The notes under the pieces were generated by a model. It did no database searches. It saw only the letters and a program-made list of their open reading frames with translations, and was not told the origin of the DNA. A stretch of DNA of 64,000 nucleotides from a bacterium (GTDB taxonomy: Bacteria > Zixibacteria > MSB-5A5 > GN15 > FEB-12), in the NCBI GenBank assembly GCA_016708025.1, contig JADJGQ010000001.1, forward strand, positions 496,001 to 560,000, read 5' to 3'. Position numbers and translations under genes: made by a program. Below are positions 36,103-45,454 of this stretch, piece by piece. Numbering within the stretch: position 1 is the stretch's first letter; each line of letters starts with the position of its first letter.

Positions 36103-36336
36103 TTAATATCGGACAAAACCGGAGACTGCTTAATGGGTGGACAGTGACAAATTCTGTCCTAAACTATCGTTTCACTTGAACTTTGAGCTATTACGGCCCA
36201 GCAGTTTGAATCAGGCTGTACCGGAAAAGCACTTACGCAATCGGAGGATTGTTGAGGGACGAAACAGAGGGAATACGTCGGGTCGTCGACTTTCAGTTAA
36301 CTGGCTGTTTTGTATGCGATTAGGGTCGGCCTGCGA
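36103..36336. other. Intergenic region between histidine kinase and outer membrane protein genes
   Basis: 234 bases without a supportable gene. I could not place a convincing promoter for the histidine kinase here on the minus strand. Confidence 0.3.
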
Positions 36337-38079
36337 CTAAAAAACGTGTTCAAGACGGACGAAAATACGGGGGTTTCTGTCGGTAACACTATCCAGCCGA
36401 CGGGCGACCGAAACCCGAACATCATCGCCAAAGTAGAGGGCGCCGCCGATCGAGTGGCGCACCTCAATATTTTCGTCATTTGGTCCATGATAGCCGATTT
36501 GTCCCATATCCCAAAGTACGCTCACGGCGACATCGGTGCGGGGGAAGGTGTACCTTAGCTCCGAATTGATCATCCAGAACCTGCTCCCCATCAACTCTTT
36601 ATGGCGGTAACCGTGGAGCGTACCTAGTCCGCCGAGGTAGAAGGTCCGATGGATCGGGATATCGCCCTCGCTCCCACCGATCATCCCCCGAAGCAGGAGA
36701 ATGCTATAATGAGAGATCATTTGGTAACGTCGAAGGGAGGCGACAAACCGCGAGAAGTCGTAGTCCGAGGAGAAATCAGGAGATGATATCTCTCCGGAGA
36801 GAGTAAATGCCCAAGCCGAGGCGGAGAACGGATCGTTGTTTCGATTGTCGAATCCTAGCGAACCATAAACTGACGCGATCTTCCCGGTATCGATCGCCGC
36901 CGCTCCCTCTGTAAGGAGTTCGGTGGGAACGGTGGTGAAGTTCTCGGAGAAGCGTTTGTCACCGCCGAAAACGGACCAGAGGTTTCGATTGGCAGGGAGC
37001 CAGTTGGTTTCTCCGGAACGGAACCCAAGTGTTACCATCGTGTTTTTGATCGGCCGAGCCTTGGCATAGATAGAGCCACCGATCTCTTCATAGTAGTCTT
37101 TGAAGTCTTCAGTGACGGTCAGCGCATAGACGGTGTTTTCGCGATCGGAGAGGAGCCAGTCATCATCGGAGAGAAGATCGCGGTGTCCTTCAAGACCGAT
37201 CGTAATGCCGTGTTTCTTTTCGATGGTCTGCTCGATCCCTCCTTTTACGCGCCAACTTGACGAGGCAAAGGCATAGCCCGCAGAGGCCCAGATCGAGGGG
37301 AGCATGGAGTCTGTGTCCTGGAAGCGGGCCGAGAGATTCGGATTGGCACCATCGACCCGATTAAAGACGAAGAACGGCTGGTAACTGAATTCGGTTAACC
37401 CACGGTTTAGGCGATGGCGGCGAAAGACCTTTTCTTCGGTGCCATTATAGGTATTGCCGTAGACTGAGGCTTTTCGTTCGACCGAAATACCACCACCAAT
37501 GGTGGCGACATCGCCGCGAATCACCGCGGCCTGACCGATCGTGACTGTTCCAAACAGCGATACGACATCTTTGTTCACTTCGCCATCGACCCTGATATCA
37601 CCAGTGACGGAGAAGACCATACCGCGAACAAATTCACCGCCGGCAATAGTGATCACTTCGGCGGCGGAGAAGCGATTTCCCCTCCGCTTCTGAGCGACTG
37701 GGTCTGTGGAGGAGGCGGATGTCATGAACTGAATGATCACCGCTTCGGACGAGTCGATGATCTGGAGGTCCGTAATGCGATCGTAGGAGAGAATTGAGTC
37801 GCCAATATGTACACCGCTATTATCGAACAGGGGTTTCCCCTTGATGGCCACATTCCCTGAGGTCACGGTAAGGTCGCGGCGGTCAAACTTCTGGCTTTGG
37901 GCGGACTCAGGAAGACGCACAGCGATATGGTCTTTGGTATAAAGGACTGAGAAGTACGGCTGACGATGGGGAGTGACGCTGACCTCCTTATATTCCTTGG
38001 CCTCGGCCGCCACTGAAGCAGTAGCAAGGAGAAGGGTCGAGAGCAGAATGTACAGGCCAGTCAGAAGCGGTCGCCGCAT
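36337..38079 (-). CDS. Outer membrane protein: bactofilin-like segment fused to an Omp85-like barrel
   Basis: About 580 residues. ATG 38079 is chosen because GGAGG lies 4 bases upstream and a signal peptide follows (MRRPLLTGLYILLSTLLLATASVAA). An N-terminal beta-rich part ends in a repetitive stretch (SVTGDIRVDGEVNKDVVSLFGTV, RGDVATIGGG) that looks like the beta-helix turns of bactofilins. From about residue 250 follows a 16-strand-type barrel whose end resembles the surface antigen (BamA/D15) domain: FYLGGLGTLHGYRHKELMGSRF, ELRYTFPR, and a terminal Phe (LEHVF). Role unknown; possibly surface structure or transport. Confidence 0.75.
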   Translation of the reverse strand: MRRPLLTGLYILLSTLLLATASVAAEAKEYKEVSVTPHRQPYFSVLYTKDHIAVRLPESAQSQKFDRRDLTVTSGNVAIKGKPLFDNSGVHIGDSILSYDRITDLQIIDSSEAVIIQFMTSASSTDPVAQKRRGNRFSAAEVITIAGGEFVRGMVFSVTGDIRVDGEVNKDVVSLFGTVTIGQAAVIRGDVATIGGGISVERKASVYGNTYNGTEEKVFRRHRLNRGLTEFSYQPFFVFNRVDGANPNLSARFQDTDSMLPSIWASAGYAFASSSWRVKGGIEQTIEKKHGITIGLEGHRDLLSDDDWLLSDRENTVYALTVTEDFKDYYEEIGGSIYAKARPIKNTMVTLGFRSGETNWLPANRNLWSVFGGDKRFSENFTTVPTELLTEGAAAIDTGKIASVYGSLGFDNRNNDPFSASAWAFTLSGEISSPDFSSDYDFSRFVASLRRYQMISHYSILLLRGMIGGSEGDIPIHRTFYLGGLGTLHGYRHKELMGSRFWMINSELRYTFPRTDVAVSVLWDMGQIGYHGPNDENIEVRHSIGGALYFGDDVRVSVARRLDSVTDRNPRIFVRLEHVF

Positions 38080-38215
38080 GTATCCTCCGGGTTTGCCAGA
38101 CATTGAATGATGTCGGTAAGGGCAAGTCAAGCTTAAGTTATTCGCGGTAATATCGTGAACCTGGGACATACCTGTTGTACACATGCCGAGGAGGCGGCGA
38201 CCGATAGTGTCTTGT

Positions 38216-38782
38216 CTATCGGCGGAATCTGGCCTGATAGTCGGCCAGTGCCCGGATATGGGATTCGAAGGCTATTTCAGAGGGGAGCGCGGAAAATGGG
38301 AAAAAGCGGACATCGAGTGCATCGTCATTGGCCTGCATGGTTCCGCCAAGAATGTCTGCCAGATAGAGGATCAAAACGGCATTGGAGCGGGGGTCATCGG
38401 TACCGGTATAGATCTCGAAGAGCGAAGTGAGTTTGATCGTCAGTCCGGTCTCTTCGCCAACTTCGCGGACAGCGGTAGCGCTGGGGTGTTCGTTCCATTC
38501 CATAAACCCGGCGGGGAGGCACCACCAACCAATGCGGGGTGGATGGGCGCGCTTGACCAGAAGAACCTGGTCATTCTGCACTATCACAGCGCCGGCGGCC
38601 GGAACCGGATTCTGATAGAACACGTAGCCGCACAGATCATCAGGACAATAGAGACGGACACGCCCTTCTTTGTCACCCTTTTCTAGAGTCTTTCCGCAGA
38701 GGGGGCAGAAGCGAAAGCCACAGAACTGGTTTTTGCGGGCAAAGAGCTTTTCGGGGTCAAACTGATCGTGCTTACTGGACAT
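38216..38782 (-). CDS. NUDIX hydrolase with N-terminal zinc ribbon
   Basis: 188 residues from ATG 38782, which lies inside the last codons of the upstream phosphatase gene. A zinc ribbon comes first (FCPLCGKTLEKGDKEG and CPDDLCG), then a NUDIX box GFMEWNEHPSATAVREVGEETGL matching GX5EX7REUXEEXGU. The arrangement resembles NADH pyrophosphatase or ADP-ribose-type NUDIX proteins. It hydrolyses a nucleoside diphosphate linked to another moiety; substrate not certain. Translationally coupled to the SpoIIE-type phosphatase. Confidence 0.88.
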   Translation of the reverse strand: MSSKHDQFDPEKLFARKNQFCGFRFCPLCGKTLEKGDKEGRVRLYCPDDLCGYVFYQNPVPAAGAVIVQNDQVLLVKRAHPPRIGWWCLPAGFMEWNEHPSATAVREVGEETGLTIKLTSLFEIYTGTDDPRSNAVLILYLADILGGTMQANDDALDVRFFPFSALPSEIAFESHIRALADYQARFRR

Positions 38783-41039
38783 TGGCAATAGCACCATTGG
38801 CGCGCATTTTGAGTGCGATGATCGTGGTGTCATCCTGCGGTGGCGAGGATGGGTCAAACGCGCGAACATCAGACATCAGCATTTCGACCAGTTTTGACGG
38901 TTCATGATGTCGATTGTCGCGGACGAAATTGCGGATCCGTTCTTCACCGTATTCCACACCGTCAGCGTCCATAGCCTCAGAAAGTCCGTCGGTGAAGAAG
39001 AACAACAGGTCGCCTTCCTTCAGCGGTACCGATGCTGAGGTGAACTCCAGGAATGGAAAAGCGCCGACAATCGGGCCGCCGGTCTGGAGCAATTCCATGC
39101 CGCCATCCTTGCGAACGAGAATGGGATAGTTATGCCCGGCATTAGCGTAAGTGAAAGTTCCACAGGTGGTGTCAAGTTCGCCGTAAAAGAGAGTAACATA
39201 CTTCTCGGATGACGTCGAAAGAGCTACCTGTTTGTTGACGTTCTTGAGCATCATCGGGATCGGGTTGCCGTTGTTGATCTCACTGCGGATCATCGCCTGG
39301 ATCTGCGCAATCATCAGGGCGGCAGGCATCCCTTTACCGGAGGCATCGGCAATGACCATACCCCAGCGAGTGTCCCCTTTTATCGGGATAAAGTCGTAGA
39401 AGTCCCCTCCGACCGTCCGCGAAGGGATAGACTGGGCATGGATGATGGAGCACTCCAATTGCGGCGGACTGGCTGGCAGCAGGTCGAGCTGAATCTGCCG
39501 CGCCATGGTGACTTCTTCCTGCAAACGCATCCGTTCCAGCGATTCGACATACAGGCGGGCGTTGGTCAGTGCAGATACCATTTGGTTGGAGAGCACACCC
39601 AATAAGTTGAAGTCTTCTGAGGAGTAGCGATAGCCCGCCGCCTTGTTGGTCAGAGCCAGGAAGCCGAGCAGGTGCTTTGCGTCCTTCATCGGCAAGATCA
39701 GTTTGACCTTCCGCTCTTTGAGGAAGTCCGCCAATTGTGAGTCGGTCTCATACTGCGAAAGTGAGCCGAAGTGGGTTGGTGCGTCAAGCAGGTTGATACC
39801 GCGGAGCATCAGGTCTTCTCGCTGTATAACCACTCGATTGGCGTTGTCCTCGCTCGGCAGAATCGCGTATTCGCCGATCGAGTCGTCATACAGAATGAAG
39901 TAGACATTTTCCACCAGCAGCGCGGTCTTGAGCGTTTCATCGATCGTCTGGCGCAGTTGCCTCGGGTCGAACATCGAGATCACCTGGCGGGAGAAACGCT
40001 CGATGACATTTCGGTAGTCCGAACGAGTGCGCATGAACATCGAACGAATGACATTATCCACCCAGCTTGCGATCGGCTGAAAGAGGAGCAGGATCAAAGC
40101 GAGAAAAACATAGCTGATGACCTGTGCCCTATCACCAAAGAGGGGGACCAGCATCGTCTGCGATTTAACTCCGATAACGATATACCCACCGACTAGCAGT
40201 GCCGAGGCAAGCGTGTAAATGAACGATTGCCGGAAGATGAGTTGAACATCGAGGAACTGGTATCGAATAATGGCAAAGGCGAGGACACCCGCGGCCAGCA
40301 CCAATCCGATCACCAGGATGGCCGAGTTGAACTGGGCTGGGACATAGCGATCGAAAAAGAGGTGGGAGAGAGTGGCGGCAAGGAAAAATCCCAGGCCGAG
40401 TCGCAAAGACCAGAGGACTATGCGCGTCTGGCTGACCAGGCGCGGTTCCTTGAGGAAACGGTGCCCGGTTTCCATGAAGTAGATCGCGGCAACCACATAC
40501 AGCAGGTTGATGGAGTCGAAGATCACCTGCTCGTATGAGCGTATGACGTTCACCATCTGCAGAACGGAGGTGAACAGGTAACTGAATGGTGACAGGACGA
40601 TGGTGGTGAAGCCTTCGCGAGTCGGATCAAGCTTGACCATCTCCATCAACTTATTGATGTCACCAAAGAAAAGCATGATGATGAGATGCATCGCCTGGGG
40701 GACGAAAATCAGCGTGCGGAGTCGGGTGCTGCGGAACTCCCGCATCCGATCGACCGGAAATAGCCAGGCAAAGATCAGCAGGGTCGGGAAAAACATCTCC
40801 CAGAGAGTGTGGACCTGATAGAGGGCTCGCCGGTTGAAGTCCGGGTCGGCATCGGGGCCAGTTGTGATGATGGAGCCAAGGGCGAGGAAGACGGGTCCCA
40901 GTCCGGCAAAAAAGAGCATCGCTCCGGTCGCCCGATTTATCCGGTTGACAAAGTTGTCCCGGGTAATGGTGATCGCCAGAAAGATGAGGAATCCACCAGC
41001 CGCAAAGTTGGCCAGGGTTATGAGCGTTTCACTACTCAT
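38772..41039 (-). CDS. Membrane PP2C-type (SpoIIE/RsbU-like) phosphatase with GAF domain
   Basis: 755 residues. The N-terminal half has about eight TM helices (residues 5-340, 7TM-sensor-like), a GAF domain (about 360-500; MFDPRQLRQTIDETLKTALLVENVYFILYDD), a short coiled coil LQEEVTMARQIQLDLLP and a SpoIIE-type PP2C domain with metal-binding Asp residues in VGGDFYDF and VIADASGKGMPAAL, AGHN and FFFTDGL. It is expected to dephosphorylate the STAS anti-anti-sigma protein encoded two genes upstream, the output of a partner-switching pathway. It follows the RsbW-like gene by 25 bases. Confidence 0.92.
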   Translation of the reverse strand: MSSETLITLANFAAGGFLIFLAITITRDNFVNRINRATGAMLFFAGLGPVFLALGSIITTGPDADPDFNRRALYQVHTLWEMFFPTLLIFAWLFPVDRMREFRSTRLRTLIFVPQAMHLIIMLFFGDINKLMEMVKLDPTREGFTTIVLSPFSYLFTSVLQMVNVIRSYEQVIFDSINLLYVVAAIYFMETGHRFLKEPRLVSQTRIVLWSLRLGLGFFLAATLSHLFFDRYVPAQFNSAILVIGLVLAAGVLAFAIIRYQFLDVQLIFRQSFIYTLASALLVGGYIVIGVKSQTMLVPLFGDRAQVISYVFLALILLLFQPIASWVDNVIRSMFMRTRSDYRNVIERFSRQVISMFDPRQLRQTIDETLKTALLVENVYFILYDDSIGEYAILPSEDNANRVVIQREDLMLRGINLLDAPTHFGSLSQYETDSQLADFLKERKVKLILPMKDAKHLLGFLALTNKAAGYRYSSEDFNLLGVLSNQMVSALTNARLYVESLERMRLQEEVTMARQIQLDLLPASPPQLECSIIHAQSIPSRTVGGDFYDFIPIKGDTRWGMVIADASGKGMPAALMIAQIQAMIRSEINNGNPIPMMLKNVNKQVALSTSSEKYVTLFYGELDTTCGTFTYANAGHNYPILVRKDGGMELLQTGGPIVGAFPFLEFTSASVPLKEGDLLFFFTDGLSEAMDADGVEYGEERIRNFVRDNRHHEPSKLVEMLMSDVRAFDPSSPPQDDTTIIALKMRANGAIANVQ

Positions 41040-41064
41040 CGTTGCCGTACGGAATCAGTTCTGC

Positions 41065-41484
41065 CTATATGGCCTTCGTTATCACAATGGTGGTGCCGGT
41101 TTTTTCGGCGGAGATCTCCACCTTATCCATGAGTGCCCGGACAATGAAGATGCCGCGCCCTACCTCTTTGAGCAGGTTGTCATCTTCGATCGGGTTTTCG
41201 ATGACTTCAGGGTTGAATCCGTCCCCCTGATCGGCCACCGAGATCCGGACGCTGGAGTTTTCGCGCGAAATTCTGACTGTGACCTGCTTGTCGGGAGCGG
41301 ATCGATTGCCATGTAACATGGCATTGTTGACCAGCTCCGAGACCGAGATGGCAATATCGGCGATCACCGATTCCGGTGCGCCATAGCCGCGGAGCGTCCC
41401 TTCGATGAACAGGTCAACATCAGCGAGGTGCTCGGTGTTGGACGGTACGATGATGGTGTCGCCTGTGATGATTGGTTTTTGCAT
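41065..41484 (-). CDS. RsbW-like anti-sigma factor / serine kinase
   Basis: 139 residues, a stand-alone GHKL ATPase. N box ISVSELVNNAMLHGN, G1 box VADQGDGFNP, G2 region LLKEVGRGIFIVRALMD. Such proteins phosphorylate a STAS anti-anti-sigma protein on Ser and hold a sigma factor or another target. It lies between the STAS gene (85 bases upstream, with an intervening terminator) and the SpoIIE phosphatase. No sigma factor gene is next to it, so the output target is unknown. Confidence 0.9.
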   Translation of the reverse strand: MQKPIITGDTIIVPSNTEHLADVDLFIEGTLRGYGAPESVIADIAISVSELVNNAMLHGNRSAPDKQVTVRISRENSSVRISVADQGDGFNPEVIENPIEDDNLLKEVGRGIFIVRALMDKVEISAEKTGTTIVITKAI

Positions 41485-41498
41485 GCTCTGCCGACTCC

Positions 41499-41532
41499 AA
41501 AAAAACAGGCAGACATCTGCACGCCTACCTGT
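41499..41532 (-). terminator. Terminator or attenuator between the STAS and RsbW-like genes
   Basis: On the minus strand a 10-bp stem (ACAGGTAGGC with GTCTGCCTGT, two wobble pairs) is followed by seven T. It lies inside what is otherwise one operon and would make the STAS message more abundant than the rest. Confidence 0.65.
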
Positions 41533-41568
41533 CTCGTATGATGAATGGTTACTTTTTCCTGCGGTTGA

Positions 41569-41907
41569 TCACTTAAACGTCTTGATCGCTTCGTCGACGG
41601 TGTCGTAGGCTTCAAAGACCGACACCAGCTTGGTGATGGTCAGAAGCGATTGGATCTTGTCGGTCACGTTGGCAAGCTTGAGCATGCCATCGTTGTTGCG
41701 AAGCGTGGTATACCCGGAGATGAGGATACCCAGACCGGTGGAGTTCATCCAGTCGACCTGGGAGAGATCAACGACGACTCGTTTCATATCCTGTTTGATG
41801 TACTCGTAGAGCTTATCATGGAGCAGGCTGGCGTCCGGCCCCCCCATGATCTTCCCTTTAGGTTCGAGAACGACAACGCCGTCCTGGACACGGTCGGTCA
41901 ATTTCAT
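41569..41907 (-). CDS. STAS-domain anti-anti-sigma factor (RsbV/SpoIIAA-like)
   Basis: 112 residues, one STAS domain. The phosphorylated Ser is in the motif DWMNSTGLGILISGY. GGAG lies 9 bases before the ATG. It completes a partner-switching trio: STAS protein, RsbW-like kinase, SpoIIE phosphatase. Unphosphorylated, it would bind the RsbW-like kinase and free its target. First gene of the set, with a promoter about 110 bases upstream. Confidence 0.93.
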   Translation of the reverse strand: MKLTDRVQDGVVVLEPKGKIMGGPDASLLHDKLYEYIKQDMKRVVVDLSQVDWMNSTGLGILISGYTTLRNNDGMLKLANVTDKIQSLLTITKLVSVFEAYDTVDEAIKTFK

Positions 41908-42006
41908 GGTAACAGTCTCCGATGCTGAATCATCATCATTTACGATCTGCCGGGGGAGGAGTTGCCGCCCATCGGCGTCCGAACTCGCCTGTGCGAGCTA
42001 AGTCTT

Positions 42007-42036
42007 TAATTAGCTTGTCATTGTGGGGGAAGTCAA
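42007..42036 (-). promoter_or_regulatory. Promoter of the partner-switching operon
   Basis: Minus strand: TTGACT at 42036-42031, 18-base spacer, TAATTA at 42012-42007. It leaves a leader of about 95 bases before the STAS gene. Confidence 0.45.
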
Positions 42037-42099
42037 GGGGAAAGATGGACCGAGTTAAGATGAAGCTGATAATGGAGGTATGGCAATCGGCAAAGGACG

Positions 42100-44105
42100 C
42101 TAAAGCAAAGCCAGGAACTGCTCTTCGTCCAGTATCGCAACCCCCAGCGATTTAGCATTCTCCAGCTTCGAACCGGCATCAGCACCACACAGCAGGTAGT
42201 CGGTCTTCTTGGAGACTGAACCGCTGACTTTGCCGCCGTTTTCTTCGATCATCTTCTTGAAGTCATCGCGCGGGCGAGAAAGCGTACCGGTAATAACGAA
42301 TGTTTTCCCGGCAAAGGTCGTTGAGCGAACGGCAGTTTTGTGAGTGGGGAACCTAACCCCCCCCTCGGCCATCCGGCGAAGCATTTCGCGATTGTGCGCG
42401 CTCTGGAAGAACTGGAAGATGTTCTGGGCGATTATCGGGCCGATCCCTTCGATCTGCTGAAGTTGCTCCAGGCTCGCGGAGGTCAGAGTGTCCATTGAGC
42501 CGAGGGCCGAGGCGAGGAGTTTGGCAACTGTTTCGCCGACTCCAATGATTCCAAGCGAATAGATGATGCGGGGAAGGTCGGTTGTGCGTGAACGGTTTAT
42601 AGCCTCCAACAAATTGTCAGCTTTTTTGTCGCCAAAGAGGTCAAGCGTCAGGAGCTGCTCTTTGGTCAGGAAGAAGATATCGGCCGGGTTCTTCACGAGA
42701 TTGTTAGCGATAAGCTGGCGAGCCAGTTTTTCTCCGAGCCCTTCGATATCAAAGCCGCCTTTGGAGGCAAAGTGGGTGATATGCCCCTCGAGTTGGGCAG
42801 GGCAGCCGGCATTAAGGCAGCGCCAGGCGGCTTCGCCCTCGGGACGGACAATCGGATCGCCGCAGGATGGGCAATTTGTCGGGAAAACGATCGGTTTAGT
42901 CGATTTCGGACGCTTCTCGGGGATGACTTCGATAACTTCAGGGATAACATCGCCTGCCCGACGGATGCGGACTGTGTCGCCGATACGGGCATCGAGCCGC
43001 TGGAGTTCGTCCTCGTTATGGAGGGAGGCATTGGAGACAACCACGCCGGAGACACGGACTGGCTTTAGTTGGGCGACTGGGGTGACCACACCGGTACGAC
43101 CGACCGAAAAGAGAACGCCCTCTAATGTGGTTTCGGCTATTTCGGCTGTGAATTTCCAGGCAACCGCCCACCGCGGGGCACGGGAGACCTGACCGAGAGT
43201 GGCCTGTTGGGCAAAGCTGTCGACCTTGACGACCATGCCGTCTATGTCATAGTCGAGCTTTGGGCGAATCTGGTCAATGTGGGAGAATTGTTGTTCAACT
43301 CCGTCGACTCCGGAAACCAGGCTGATATGCTCGTTGACGAGGAAGCCCTCGGCCTTGAGCAGTCTCATCACTTCTGACTGACGGGTGATGCGGGGAGAGA
43401 GCTATCGGCAATACCATAGGCGTAAAAGAGAAGTGGCCGGGAGGCGGTGATTTTCGGATCAAGCTGTCGAAGCGAACCGGCCGCGCCATTGCGCGTGTTA
43501 GCGAGAGGGGCGATCCCCTGTTCTTCGAGGCGGGCATTGAGTTTCACCCAGGCAGAACGTCGCATTATCACTTCACCGCGAATTTCCAAAAGCGGGTACT
43601 TCTTTGCAGTCGCCGATGAAAGGCGGAGCGGGATATTGCGAATAGTGCGAAGATTGGCAGTGATCCCCTCGCCGGTCATGCCATCGCCGCGAGTAGAGCC
43701 AAGGGTGAAGAGGCCATCCTCATAGATCAATTCAACTGCGAGACCGTCAAGTTTTGGCTCGGTGACATACGAAATATCCGCCTCAGTGCCGAGCCCTTCA
43801 TGTACACGGCGGTCAAAATCGCGGAACTCATCTGGTGTCGTCACTTTCTGAAGTGACAACATCTGGATACGGTGCGGAACTGATTGAAACTTCTTGGATG
43901 GTGTGGCACCAACCCGTTGAGAAGGAGAGTCGAGTGTCACCAGCTCAGGGTACTGCTTTTCGATTTCTACCAAGCGGTCAAAAAGCTTGTCGAAAGCGGC
44001 GTCGGAAATTGAGGGAGCATCGAGGACGTAATAGCGATGATTGTGTTCCTCAATCTCCTGCTTGAGTTTTGCGTATTCGGTGAGAGTTGATTTGGGCGCG
44101 GCCAT
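42100..44105 (-). CDS. ligA: NAD-dependent DNA ligase (frameshifted)
   Basis: About 668 residues if corrected. The N-terminal piece (44105 to about 43395) has the Ia domain (HNHRYYVLDAPSISDAAFD) and the adenylation motif TEPKLDGLAVEL with the AMP-binding Lys. The C-terminal piece (about 43395 to 42100) has the OB fold, the four-Cys zinc finger (CPSCGDP and CLNAGCP), helix-hairpin-helix repeats (GIGVGETVAKLL, IEGIGPIIA) and a BRCT domain (GKTFVITGTLSRPRDDFKKMIE). The two are separated by a frameshift: the CCCC run at 43392-43395 (GGGG on the plus strand) needs one more base to give SLPRITRQSEVMRLL. LigA is essential, so a consensus error is likely. No Shine-Dalgarno precedes ATG 44105. Confidence 0.93.
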
Positions 44106-44110
44106 GGGAC

Positions 44111-44140
44111 AAATAACAGCTCAACATCGGGGCTTGTCAA
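44111..44140 (-). promoter_or_regulatory. Possible promoter of ligA, implying a leaderless message
   Basis: Minus strand: TTGACA at 44140-44135, 18-base spacer, TTATTT at 44116-44111. The expected transcript start is at or next to the ATG at 44105, and there is no Shine-Dalgarno. Confidence 0.4.
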
Positions 44141-44168
44141 TCACAAGAGTGAGTGCGATAGGGACAGG

Positions 44169-44699
44169 TCAGCCAGTGGGTTTCCCTTTGGCGGCCAGTT
44201 CGTTGCGGAATGCGGCGATCTCCTGACCGGCGAGGTCATCAACAATGTCTGTGATAGTGATTGAACGAAGGCAATCTTCAGCGGTTGTCTGGATGATCAC
44301 TGAGTTGGAGAGGCGGAAAGCACGCGCGACCGGGGACGATTCAAAAGTGATGGTGAGTGACGAGCGATCGGAGGTAGTGGAAAGGAATGGGTCTGGTATT
44401 TGACGGCGGAAATCGAGGCAGTGGATATCGGCGAAACCGATGCTGGTGGGGAGATCAAGGTTGTCGATGACATGCCATGTATGGCGCGCAGCATTGATCT
44501 CGAGGAAAAGGAGACGGCCGGCGATATCAAAATCGAGCCGGCAGTTCGGAGCTTCAAGATAGGAGAAAAAGTGCCCCTTCTCGGTGACGGTTTCGAGCTG
44601 GAGATAGAGTGAGTCTTCCTCTAGTTGATAAAAGCCCCGGCCTTGCAGAAATAGATCGGTCGGGGCTGAGATACGGAGTCGGATGCCGGGGTCGGCCAT
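44169..44699 (-). CDS. Hypothetical protein
   Basis: 176 residues, no signal peptide or TM helix. Predicted to be beta-rich in the first 130 residues (RLRISAPTDLFLQGRGFYQLEEDSLYL) with an amphipathic C-terminal helix (QEIAAFRNELAAKG). I do not recognise the family. The ATG at 44699 adjoins the stop of the CpoB-like gene, so it is probably the last gene of the tol-pal operon. Confidence 0.6.
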   Translation of the reverse strand: MADPGIRLRISAPTDLFLQGRGFYQLEEDSLYLQLETVTEKGHFFSYLEAPNCRLDFDIAGRLLFLEINAARHTWHVIDNLDLPTSIGFADIHCLDFRRQIPDPFLSTTSDRSSLTITFESSPVARAFRLSNSVIIQTTAEDCLRSITITDIVDDLAGQEIAAFRNELAAKGKPTG

Positions 44700-44700
44700 G

Positions 44701-45425
44701 TTACTTGAGCTCCTTCAGGCGCTCTTTTGACTGCTTCGCCTCGAGGGTGGCCGGGAATTTATCAATGACCTCCTGAAAACGCTTTTTTGCCTCCGACTTC
44801 TTGTCCATCTCCTGGAAGCACCGTCCAATCTTGTAGATTGCGCGGGAAGTGAAGTCTGATTTGGGATACGCACTCAGGAATGTCTCGAATTGGGGGACGG
44901 CCTCGGAGAATTTCGATTGTGAAAAGAGTCCCTCGCCAATCCAATACTGGGCATCGCCAATCGAAACATGAGTGGAGCAGGAGGTGATGTAAGCCCTGAG
45001 AGCAAGTATGGCATCGTCATACTTCCGTTCTCTCAACAGGCGACGGCAGACTCGAATGACTGGGTACAGGCATGATCTGCAGCGGCAACATCGGCGGCTT
45101 GATTCTGGGTCCGCTGTGTCCGAAGGCGATTGATCTCGGTCAGAAGCGTGTTGTAGTTTTCCAAAAGGTACGATAACTGCACTTGCAGTTCATCGTTCAG
45201 GTTATTGATGCTGGAGACTATCTGCTGGTCGGATTGGATGTTCAATTGAGCCAGTGAATCGAGATGCCTCAGAGCGATGTTCGCAGAGTCGTTCTGAGCC
45301 TTCAGTATGGCGATATCTGCGCGGATATCGGAGACATCGCGCTTGGTGGCGACACATCCGGCAAGGGAGATAAGCAAAACCGCCATCACGAGGACGGCGG
45401 TCACCATGTTTTGCCGAGCTTGCAT
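44701..45425 (-). CDS. CpoB/YbgF-like lipoprotein with TPR repeats, copy 1 (frameshifted)
   Basis: ATG 45425 follows AAGGAG by 6 bases. N-terminal part: lipoprotein signal with lipobox LAGC, then a coiled coil (LQVQLSYLLENYNTLLTEINRL). This frame ends at CTQSFESAV; the TPR part continues in another frame as RLLRERKYDDAILALRAYI. Adding one base near 45041-45046 gives a protein that aligns without gaps to the neighbouring copy (CDQSYDDAFILVRKGEYEKAI). Corrected length is about 241. CpoB-type proteins are periplasmic, coordinate Tol-Pal with peptidoglycan synthesis, and usually end the tol operon. Two tandem copies are unusual. Confidence 0.75.
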
Positions 45426-45454
45426 GAAAAGCTCCTTTCACACAGGGAGATTGG

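Noticed and set aside
34663..36147. 494-codon open frame on the plus strand opposite the histidine kinase
   Set aside because: It is the mirror of a complete, motif-rich kinase gene; its translation has no recognisable domain and repeats charged residues typical of antisense frames.
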